Assembly (NCBI RefSeq): GCF_001884235.1 | Contig: NZ_MAOI01000079.1 | Location: forward strand, 434,001-498,000 | Source: Bacillus paramycoides | Lineage (GTDB): Bacteria > Bacillota > Bacilli > Bacillales > Bacillaceae_G | Direction: 5' to 3' | Length of the DNA stretch: 64,000 nucleotides | In this document: piece after piece, positions 56,541 to 64,000 of the stretch | Layout of the letters: every line of letters begins with the position of its first letter | Numbering within the stretch: position 1 is the first letter of the stretch | Notes under the pieces: model-generated | The model's input: the letters and a program-made list of their open reading frames with translations, nothing else | Database searches by the model: none | Told to the model about the DNA's origin: nothing | Position numbers and translations under genes: made by a program

Positions 56541-56578
56541 AAAAAAGATGCACTTATCCTTTTAGGTGCATCTTTTTT
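56541..56578. terminator. terminator of the EamA-peptidase operon
   Basis: Stem AAAAAAGATGCAC / GTGCATCTTTTTT directly after the peptidase stop. Confidence 0.88.
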
Positions 56579-56607
56579 CCGTATTCTCTCCTAATTTGTT
56601 TCAATTT

Positions 56608-57683
56608 TTATCTCACTTTATTAATAAGCTTTATATATTGTAGATCCCCATATCCTATTGTGGGAAAAAGATTAAATAACCTTTTTAATAGTTCTTGTGT
56701 TGGTAAATCTTTATTTTTGGAGATATACTTTACTACTGCATTATTTTCTTTCAGCATATCTAAATACAAATCTATTGCCTGATACATTACGGGTAATACC
56801 TCATGAGATGGTTTTTTATGATTTATTACTACTTCATTGTAAATAGCATCATAGTTTCCTAACTCAAGTTCCATCTGACTTACTTTAAATTCATCCTCTC
56901 TGAAGCTATTGAAGTATACCTTCCCGTCATAACCAGAATGTTCAAGGTATGAAAGTAATGTAAGTAGATTTATTTGGCAAAACATATCTTCACCGAACCA
57001 TAAAACGATACATTTATACTCTCTTTTAAAAAGATTCTCTAATGGATCAATAACCTTTTTATATAATCTTCTACTGAGCTATTATGCCCCTCCGCCCTCA
57101 TTTTAATAAACTCATCATCAAAAACTTGTGTAGTAGCTGCGTTAACACACATTGCTTCATTAAATGGAGCATAATCAGACTCTCCCATTAGTTTTTCATT
57201 TTTAAATTCTTCATACATAACTTGACCATTTAATATGTTAAGTACATCTCTATCAAACAACTCACTCTTTTTATTTCTTAGCTGTTCTACCTCAATTTTT
57301 CTAGAAATATTCATTTTACACCACTCCTTACCATTATTGATTGAGAGTTTACTAAATGATTGGACAGGCATTTTCTTAAGCTGGAATTCTCTTGGGGTTA
57401 TACCAAAAACAGTTTTGAAGGCTCTACTATAAGCTTCTTGAGAAGAATAGTCTTATTCAAATGCAATATCAATTATCTTTCTATCATTCATCAAATCTTC
57501 CGTAGATAAATACAATCTCCTAAGAAAAGTATAGCGTCTAATACTTATACCTGTTACTTGGTGAAATTTAAAAGAACAGTAATAAGGAGAAAAACCCCTA
57601 TAATTAGATAATGCATCTAATGAAAATTCACTATTTAAATTTGTTTCAATCCAATCGATCATAAGTTGTATATGTTCATTCAT
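56608..57683 (-). pseudogene. AraC-family regulator with DUF1835-like domain, nonsense and frameshift
   Basis: Three frames rejoin into one protein of about 358 residues. ATG 57683 after GGGGTGAGG opens the AraC domain (SEFSLDALSNYRGFSPYYCS). It is stopped by TAA after DIAFE (about 57450), then continues in the same phase with DYSSQEAYSRAFKTVFGITP, the second helix-turn-helix. The middle region (MNISRKIEVEQLRNKK) follows. A one-base loss in AAAAAGG near 57055 moves the end to VIDPLENLFKREYKCIVLWFGED and a DUF1835-type domain to 56608. Two independent lesions disable the regulator. Confidence 0.85.
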
Positions 57684-57980
57684 TAACCTCACCCCTGAAT
57701 AAAATTATACGAGCTATCCATTTCTTTCTTTTGATATTTCTTGTGATTTATAACGTTAAATATCCTCTAAAATCTTTAAATACTATATGTAACTTTTATT
57801 TTCATATTTTTTCAGCTATCTTATTTCGTCATACATTTACTTAAATTTCCAATAAAGTTCAAACTTAATCAGTCTGAGAAATACTTTTTAAAGGATTCTG
57901 TAAAATAAAACACGAATTTTGTAAGTTAAGAAACTAGTAGCTTTGTAAATGGAAAAGCCATGTTTGGAAAGGAAGTTAAT

Positions 57981-58928
57981 ATGAAGAATATAGAAAAAGA
58001 AATACTTAAACGAATTAACGAGCTATATCCATTGGATTTTATTAACATTACACCAGTAACAAATGAAATGTATCAATGTCTCGCGAAACAAGGAAATTAT
58101 TTCGTTAGAATAACTAACTATAAAACTTATGAAGAGCAGTTGGAAGAAGTAAAATATACGGACTTTTTATATAAAGAAGGATTAGGAGTACCTCCAATAA
58201 TACCTTCTTTAACGGGGAATTTAGTAGAAAAAATAACACTAGACAAAGAACTCTTTACTGTATTATATAAAGCTGCTCCCGGTATTCATTTGCCAAAAAG
58301 CGAATGGAATTCCAATGTATTTAAAAAATTAGGACAACAAATCGGCAAATTACATCGTATATCTAAAAACTTTGAAAGTATTGAACCGGTAATACATATA
58401 AACGATTGGTATGAAAATGAAGAATATAATTTTCTTCACTATATCCCTATAGAAGAAACTACTATAAGAGAAATTGCATCTGATGTTTTAACTTCTATAC
58501 AGGAACTTTCAAAATCCCCTTCAAATTACGGGTTAATACACGGAGATTTATGGCTAGAAAATATATTAGTGGAAAATGATTTGAATTTAACAATGATTGA
58601 CTTTCAAGACTGTGAAAAACATTTTTATATATTCGATTTGGCAGTTCCAATCTATAGTGCGATAGAATATTCATTCGTTGGGAATGGTAACATAGTTGAC
58701 TATGAGAACTCTATTACAAAAGCAATAGTTGAAGGATACAAAGAGGAACATGATTTACCTAAAGAGATGCTAGACCAGCTACCATTGTTTATTAAATTAA
58801 AGGAGATATTCGAATATAACTTAATGCATATGTATTGGGATAAAGAAGAATTAACTGAGGAACAAGTACGGATAATGAATCTTTATAGAATGAAGATCGA
58901 AAATAATCATTCTTTCATTAACATATAA
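57981..58928 (+). CDS. phosphotransferase-family kinase (APH-like)
   Basis: A 315-residue APH/choline-kinase-fold protein. The nucleotide lobe has ITPVTNEMYQCLAKQGNYFVRI, the catalytic loop IHGDLWLENILV (HxDxxxxN) and the metal motif TMIDFQDCEKHFYIFDLA. It may phosphorylate an aminoglycoside, a homoserine- or choline-type substrate, or another small molecule. The start is ATG 57981 with GGAAAGGAAG upstream; the longer open frame from 57960 spans that site. Confidence 0.83.
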   Translation: MKNIEKEILKRINELYPLDFINITPVTNEMYQCLAKQGNYFVRITNYKTYEEQLEEVKYTDFLYKEGLGVPPIIPSLTGNLVEKITLDKELFTVLYKAAPGIHLPKSEWNSNVFKKLGQQIGKLHRISKNFESIEPVIHINDWYENEEYNFLHYIPIEETTIREIASDVLTSIQELSKSPSNYGLIHGDLWLENILVENDLNLTMIDFQDCEKHFYIFDLAVPIYSAIEYSFVGNGNIVDYENSITKAIVEGYKEEHDLPKEMLDQLPLFIKLKEIFEYNLMHMYWDKEELTEEQVRIMNLYRMKIENNHSFINI

Positions 58929-58932
58929 CACA

Positions 58933-58973
58933 GATGTTGTTCAACTACACGGTTATCATAGTTGAACAACATC
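58933..58973. terminator. hairpin after the phosphotransferase gene
   Basis: Fifteen-base perfect stem GATGTTGTTCAACTA / TAGTTGAACAACATC between convergent genes. There is no long T run. Confidence 0.65.
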
Positions 58974-59004
58974 ATGTAATTACTAGTTTATTTTTAGGTA
59001 TATT

Positions 59005-60888
59005 CTACATTTCATCTTTTATAAATTGATCTTCCTTCCCATGTCTTTTCTTAATTAAAATAGCTTTATACAAAGATGCTATACCTAATACAGCAAATAC
59101 GACGATTATAGGAATACGAACAATATGCGAAAAGTAGCGTGGGAGAAAGAAAAGACGAACTTTTTCATCTACACTAAATATCTCAAAAATTAACGGTATT
59201 ATACTTTGATGAATCAAAAAAAAGATACCCATAAATACTAATAGAACAACAACAGCAAGTTTTTTCTTAGGTAATTCAGCCGCCATTCTGTTATTTTTCT
59301 CTTTGTTATCATCGCGCAATATTTTCATGCCACTTTTCATTGCAAATAGCAACTCAGGGCCACTTTTTTCAAGTTTTAAGTAAGCAATTCGACCAAGCCA
59401 CCAAGCTAAAAACACTCCTGTACAAATGCCAGTCAGTACACCTAGCCATTGTAAGAGCTCTATATGTAGTAATGTCCCAATCCATACAACTAACAAAGCG
59501 GGTATAGCTGTTGCTAATACCATCACCATCATTAACCACGTTGTTATAAACATTTTACTGGCACTCATATCATCACCTGAGATAACGGTTCCTCTTCCGC
59601 GGCGATGAGGATCAGTTATTGGGATTAAGTTAAATACAGAAAACAACATAATAAGACCTGCAGCTCCACCGAGTAATGCCGGAATTATCGCAAATACCCA
59701 AGGATAAACGAAAATAAGTCCGCTATAGATAGTGAAAATAATTGTTGTTAAAATTGCAATCGGGCCAATAGCTATCAACCAAGCCAATTGGCGACCACGC
59801 ACATCAATCCGTTCTGCGCCAGGTGTCGTTAATGTTAACCATAATGCACTCCCATCAAACCCATATATATTGCAGGCAAACATACTTGTGAAAACAATCA
59901 TAATTACCCCTGCCCAAGGCATTAAATACGATATATGAGCACTTGTAATTAAAATACCATAAAACACTCCTATCCAAATACCCATCCGGAGGAAACGACC
60001 TCGTTGTGGATCTCTTCCCCAACTTTTTAATTCTTTAGTTATTATTGCTCCAATTTTCTTTTCTGAAAAGATTCGTAGAGCTTTTCTATGTTTAATAATA
60101 GTAATCGTATTTTGGATTTTCTTAGTATCCTTCACTGTACTTTTCATCAGTAATGTCGTCCATATAAATAAAAGCAGTCCGCATAATATTGTTAGAACAA
60201 TTAATAAAACAAAAGCTAATAACCAATTAGATTGAATAGCAAACTCTACAGCAAGTATCGCCCAACTAGACGGAAACATGTAAAGAAATGTAGGTTCGTT
60301 AAGTGTTATCCCATTAATAGCAGGAAGTGCATACCAGCCTACATTTAAAAACGCAATGATGAAACCAAAGAGCATTGCTCCAAATTCCATGCCGATCCTT
60401 GATTTCATCGTCTCACCAATTATACTAACTACTACTTTTGATAACAGCACGACAAATATTAACTGTAAAATAATTGCTGGAACTGCAACTATAGTTGCAG
60501 TTAAACTAGCCCTAGCTGCGTAAATTAATAATCCTATGAATGCTATAAGACTAGCAAGTGGGCCTAATCCTATAAAAGCTACAGCGAGTAACGCCCTAGC
60601 AAGTTTAAATGAAGTGAGTGGAAGCAGCGCGAAATATTCAGGACGTAACATTCCATCTCCCCCAGTAAGAAGTGGGCCCAAAATCCACCCTACTGTCCAC
60701 AGAGCGAATATCACATATAGAATACTTTTTGAAACGTTATGTTCCGTAGGATAGAAAGAAAAGAGCAAGATGGTTCCAATTGCAATCAATAAACCAACTA
60801 TTCCTGTAATAATTAAAAGAACTGCTTTACCACTATTCATTGAATTTTTTAGGATTGATAACTTCATTCGAATCAAAACACTAGCCAA
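59005..60888 (-). CDS. ABC-2-type transporter permease
   Basis: A 627-residue membrane protein with about twelve hydrophobic segments. Polar loops include the cytoplasmic ITKELKSWGRDPQRGRFLRMG, typical of large exporter permeases that work with a separate ATPase. The start is TTG 60888, seven bases after AGGAGGAG, and overlaps the ATPase end by 16 bases. The partner ATPase is the next gene upstream. The likely role is export of a peptide, drug or lipid-linked compound. No lesion is visible. Confidence 0.82.
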   Translation of the reverse strand: MASVLIRMKLSILKNSMNSGKAVLLIITGIVGLLIAIGTILLFSFYPTEHNVSKSILYVIFALWTVGWILGPLLTGGDGMLRPEYFALLPLTSFKLARALLAVAFIGLGPLASLIAFIGLLIYAARASLTATIVAVPAIILQLIFVVLLSKVVVSIIGETMKSRIGMEFGAMLFGFIIAFLNVGWYALPAINGITLNEPTFLYMFPSSWAILAVEFAIQSNWLLAFVLLIVLTILCGLLLFIWTTLLMKSTVKDTKKIQNTITIIKHRKALRIFSEKKIGAIITKELKSWGRDPQRGRFLRMGIWIGVFYGILITSAHISYLMPWAGVIMIVFTSMFACNIYGFDGSALWLTLTTPGAERIDVRGRQLAWLIAIGPIAILTTIIFTIYSGLIFVYPWVFAIIPALLGGAAGLIMLFSVFNLIPITDPHRRGRGTVISGDDMSASKMFITTWLMMVMVLATAIPALLVVWIGTLLHIELLQWLGVLTGICTGVFLAWWLGRIAYLKLEKSGPELLFAMKSGMKILRDDNKEKNNRMAAELPKKKLAVVVLLVFMGIFFLIHQSIIPLIFEIFSVDEKVRLFFLPRYFSHIVRIPIIVVFAVLGIASLYKAILIKKRHGKEDQFIKDEM

Positions 60889-61673
60889 GACAGTTCTCCT
60901 CCTTTAACAGCAGGGACGCCTACTAACTGAACGAAAATGTCTTCGAGCGTTTCTTCACCGCAAACATCTACCATTGTTCCTGAAGATACCACTTTTCCTT
61001 TGGAAATAATTGCAACGTGATCACAAAGTTGTTCAACTAACGCCATGACGTGACTTGAAAATACTACTGAACCACCAGAACTAACAAATTTCTGTAAAAT
61101 CTTTTTAATAGTAGTTGCAGAAATAGGATCTACTGCCTCAAATGGTTCATCGAGAATGAGTAATTTCGGTGCATGGAGGAGTGCAAGTGCAAGACCAATT
61201 TTTTTACGCATGCCAGTAGAATAATTGATAACTAGCGTTCCTTCAGCATTATTCAATTCTAGTATTGTAAGTAATTCTTCTGTTCGTCGATTAACTTCTT
61301 TGGCACTCATTCCCCTTAACAGGCCCATATATGTTAATAATTCGCGACCAGTAAGTCTTTCCGGCAAGGCCAATCCATCTGGTAATACCCCGATCAATGT
61401 CTTTGCTTGTGCAGGATTTCCCCAAACATCAACCCCAAAAACTTTAGCGTTCCCGCCATCTGGTCGTAATAAACCAACAGACATCGACAACGAAGTAGTT
61501 TTTCCTGCCCCATTAGGGCCAACAACTCCATAAAAAGATCCCCTCGGAACAGTTAAATCAATATGATTGACTGCAATAAACTCGCCGAATTGTTTATACA
61601 GCTTCGAAATTTGTAGCGCGGGAGCAGATTCCTCCCATTCAGGTTCCCCTGAAATCGATTCAAAAGATTTCAT
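60873..61673 (-). CDS. ABC transporter ATP-binding protein
   Basis: A 266-residue ATPase. Walker A is GPNGAGKTTS, the signature is YSTGMRKKIGLALAL (a variant LSGGQ), Walker B is LLILDEPFEAVDP and the H-loop VFSSHV. This is the CcmA/NodI-type ATPase of ABC-2 exporters. The ATG at 61673 follows GAAGGAGTCC. It forms a two-gene operon with the permease that overlaps its end. Coupling of both translations is likely. Confidence 0.9.
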   Translation of the reverse strand: MKSFESISGEPEWEESAPALQISKLYKQFGEFIAVNHIDLTVPRGSFYGVVGPNGAGKTTSLSMSVGLLRPDGGNAKVFGVDVWGNPAQAKTLIGVLPDGLALPERLTGRELLTYMGLLRGMSAKEVNRRTEELLTILELNNAEGTLVINYSTGMRKKIGLALALLHAPKLLILDEPFEAVDPISATTIKKILQKFVSSGGSVVFSSHVMALVEQLCDHVAIISKGKVVSSGTMVDVCGEETLEDIFVQLVGVPAVKGGELSWLVF

Positions 61674-61791
61674 AAAATGGACTCCTTCTTTGCAAATTTA
61701 ATATCTGATTGTAAATCTCAATACCTTTACTCATCTGTTTGTATTGTTAGAACGTATTTAATTTAAAAATTAAAATATCGAAAGTTTTTCT

Positions 61792-62544
61792 TTAATTACA
61801 ATACGGTGCTACCAGATCATTCAAATATTCAATGTTTGTAGCAGATACATTTTCAGATATTCTAGCCGCAATAATAATAGGTGCCCATTGAAAAATCTCA
61901 TTTCTTGATATTCCGGTATTCCTGCAATATATATGTAAATACATTTCAGCTAATTCTACCGAAGATTGTGAGTACAACAAATATGTTCGAAACACATCTG
62001 CACGAATATCACCTAAACTAGCATCAACCCAATCTATAGTTTTCACATTATCATTACTCATAATTAAATTAAACGGATGAAAATCACCATGACATAATCT
62101 AGGTTCAAACACGATTGAATCCATTTTGCTCAATATATTCTTCTTTTGTTTCTCATCTAGATTTTGAACAGATTGAATTTGACGATAAAGTCTCTCTTCC
62201 ATCTGTTCTATTTCATCCAAGCTTACAGAAATAGCATGAATCTTTTGTTGTTCATTAACACACATACTTATGTAATGCTCCGCTTCACTTAAATTATTTA
62301 GCAGAAGCTCACCAACACTTTTCCCTTTTACATATTCCATAATAATAGCTTGTCTACCTTGTATCTCTGTAACTTCGAATACTTTAGGAACGTGTAAACC
62401 ACGTGAATATGCATACTTCTGTTTTTGTGCTTCATATAGAGATTCTGTATTAGGGAGGTATTCTTTAAATAGTTTCACAACTTTATTATCACAAAGATAA
62501 ATTTCAGCCGTATTTCCTTTTGCTATCGGATTTCCTAAATTCAA
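61792..62544 (-). CDS. phosphotransferase-family kinase (APH-like)
   Basis: A 250-residue APH-fold kinase. The nucleotide-binding loop is IAKGNTAEIYLCDNKVVKLF, the catalytic loop CHGDFHPFNLI and the metal motif TIDWVDASLGD. This is the smaller, TP53RK/RIO-like-looking group of small-molecule kinases in Bacillus. The start is TTG 62544 with AAGGAGAG upstream. The substrate is unknown. Confidence 0.85.
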   Translation of the reverse strand: MNLGNPIAKGNTAEIYLCDNKVVKLFKEYLPNTESLYEAQKQKYAYSRGLHVPKVFEVTEIQGRQAIIMEYVKGKSVGELLLNNLSEAEHYISMCVNEQQKIHAISVSLDEIEQMEERLYRQIQSVQNLDEKQKKNILSKMDSIVFEPRLCHGDFHPFNLIMSNDNVKTIDWVDASLGDIRADVFRTYLLYSQSSVELAEMYLHIYCRNTGISRNEIFQWAPIIIAARISENVSATNIEYLNDLVAPYCN

Positions 62545-62640
62545 TTCATTTCTCTCCTTACAGTAAATTAGTATTACACCCTACACTACTCTATAAATTC
62601 AGTGTAATTATGCTGAATCCCTTCTTCATGAAAATGCAAA

Positions 62641-62682
62641 AAACTTACCACTTCCTATAATTATATAGAAAGTGGTAAGTTT
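62641..62682. terminator. terminator downstream of the VOC gene
   Basis: Thirteen-base stem AAACTTACCACTT / AAGTGGTAAGTTT overlapping the VOC stop at 62661. Confidence 0.7.
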
Positions 62683-63455
62683 AATTTTCTAGGAATATCG
62701 GAATGAAAATCTGGTGTATGCAAAACAGAAAATGTATACCCCTGTTGAATAAATAGTACTTCATTATGTTTGCTTTCAAATGGAACACTATTTTTCTTAA
62801 AATTATTTTGAATTCGTTTTAAAAATGCGTGATCAGATGTTCCGAAAGATACGTGTACTTTCGGTGGTAAAGCTTTCATCGCAATTGGAATCCAAGGTCG
62901 CTGCCACCAAGTTGCAACAATATATGCAGTTCCACCAATAACAAAGTTGAAAATATCCCCATCTTCCTTCATTTTCATGTCTAGATTTGATTTCAACCAT
63001 TCTGTAAATACGGGCACACTTTTAACCGGAAGACCGATTTCCCTTACATATAAAATGTTTAAAGGTGAATGCGGAACTAATATATTTTCCTCAACATAGC
63101 TATGTGCGATAATTTCGAGAAGGTTTCCATCGCCATCTCTAAAGTATAAATTGAAAAGACCGTTCTCCTCATCAATTGTATGACCATCTTTCCATTTCGC
63201 AATGAGTAACCCAGATCCTTCTAGCCATTTTGCCGTTTCATGAAATTTTGAATAAGGAATCTCAAAAGCGAAATGCGCAGGTGCAATCGGTTCATATACT
63301 TCCTGGAAACTAATTGTTGTGTAAGGTGTGACTTCAAATTGAATAAATGTTGCTGTTTCTGTTTTTATCGGAAAAGATAATATGTCTTTATAGACTTATT
63401 TTACCCCTTCTATAGAAACCGTTTGTAGTTTTATATCTGCTATATGTGTAATCAC
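62661..63455 (-). pseudogene. VOC/glyoxalase-family protein with early nonsense codon
   Basis: GTG at 63455 behind GAGGGGGATG opens ITHIADIKLQTVSIEGVK, then TAA at 63396-63398. The same frame continues VYKDILSFPIKTETATFIQF, with AHFAFEIPYSKFHE, LYFRDGDGNLLEIIAHSYVE (first VOC half), and a second half with NFVIGGTAYIVATWWQRPW and ending RKLNLPLSI. Two VOC modules (about 263 residues) are otherwise complete. Only the single TAA breaks it. Re-initiation inside is possible but no ATG follows closely. Confidence 0.8.
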
Positions 63456-63572
63456 TTTACATCCCCCTCTATTTCATATTATCTATTCGTATTGTATTAC
63501 AATTATAAATAGATAAAATCAAACTGAAGGATGGATTTGTTATATAGAAACTACAACTTTAGTATGAATATG

Positions 63573-64000
63573 TTAGCTCCAATTACTTTTTATTTCCTCT
63601 ATAACAACTTTTGGTTTATCCCAATGCAACATATGTGTAGTATTAGGAATTAATTTTACAACACTGTCAGTTTTCTCTTTAAAAATAGTTACGGTCTTAT
63701 CTCTAAATTCATCCCATATTTGTGGAACTGTAGCTCGAAGTAATACAATATTAGCTGGTAGCTTCTCATATATATCTATCGTTTCATCTTTATGCATACC
63801 TCTTATTATATTGCTAGCTGTTGTCCCACGCGCATGCCAACATACTTTATTATTCATTTCAATCCCAAGATCTCTTACTGCAAGTTCTAATAATGGAGAC
63901 CACCTAGTATAAGCTTCTTTTTCGCTTTTGAAGAATCCATCCCAATTATTAAAAACATATTCATCAAAGTCCTTTTCGTAATAAGCTATTTCCTCTTGAA
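63573..64000 (-). CDS. alpha/beta hydrolase, C-terminal part (cut by window edge)
   Basis: An open frame enters from the window end and closes at 63573, so the start lies beyond 64000. At least 142 residues are seen. The cap region is EYVFNNWDGFFKSEKEAYTR, then EKLPANIVLLRATVPQIWDEF and the acid/His part with LIPNTTHMLHWDKPKVVIEE, where His follows N-T-T. This is the usual end of an alpha/beta hydrolase; the nucleophile lies outside the window. Confidence 0.75.
   Translation of the reverse strand, partial: QEEIAYYEKDFDEYVFNNWDGFFKSEKEAYTRWSPLLELAVRDLGIEMNNKVCWHARGTTASNIIRGMHKDETIDIYEKLPANIVLLRATVPQIWDEFRDKTVTIFKEKTDSVVKLIPNTTHMLHWDKPKVVIEEIKSNWS

Overview
The window looks like chromosomal DNA of a Bacillus cereus group bacterium. 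The base composition is AT-rich, genes carry strong AGGAGG-type ribosome sites with some TTG and GTG starts, and the repertoire fits: a BcIII-type lipoprotein beta-lactamase, a heterocycloanthracin precursor, a second SecY, an EntA/B/C-like SH3b-3D wall protein, a type I pullulanase and many small GNAT, DinB and phosphotransferase genes. No rRNA, tRNA, CRISPR array, intact insertion sequence or prophage is visible. It reads as accessory chromosome with short operons and many single genes.

Layout. 0-9 kb: a broken YwqG gene, a DUF1992 gene, a broken esterase, YxiJ-like and patatin genes, a PH-domain gene, a GNAT-YfiT-GNAT operon, an FAD oxidoreductase, UppP, a GIY-YIG protein and a GNAT. 9-20 kb: membrane proteins, a sugar-dehydrogenase-like propeller, a DAO-type oxidase, YdeI-like, arylamine N-acetyltransferase, MepB, a resolvase remnant, DUF4180, a HAD hydrolase, a DinB remnant and a two-component system. 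20-32 kb: a deletion scar joining an EamA transporter to an HD-like fragment, an MFS-like transporter, the beta-lactamase, an ABC exporter whose permease is frameshifted, an alpha/beta hydrolase, and a secreted pullulanase with an exact cre-consensus site far upstream. 32-46 kb: a truncated phosphotransferase, SecY2, a MocR/EamA divergent pair, a methyltransferase remnant, the Mg2+ P-type ATPase MgtA, a broken Replic_Relax-like gene, the heterocycloanthracin precursor, an FtsW/RodA/SpoVE deletion remnant, and MgtE behind an M-box Mg2+ riboswitch, followed by about 1.6 kb without an intact gene. 46-64 kb: the SH3b-3D protein with 21 hexapeptide repeats, DinB, YetF-like, two SDR-type genes, a second MocR/EamA pair with an M3 peptidase, a broken AraC regulator, two phosphotransferases, an ABC-2 exporter, a broken VOC protein and an alpha/beta hydrolase cut by the window edge.

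The main overall observation is decay. About 17 loci are pseudogenes or remnants (nonsense codons, single-base frameshifts, internal deletions, gene-end fragments), mixed among genes with intact catalytic motifs. Functional themes are Mg2+ homeostasis (MgtA, MgtE, M-box), envelope and secretion (UppP, SecY2, wall protein, pullulanase), antibiotic resistance or antagonism (beta-lactamase, ABC exporters, bacteriocin precursor, phosphotransferases) and two MocR-regulated DMT exporters.
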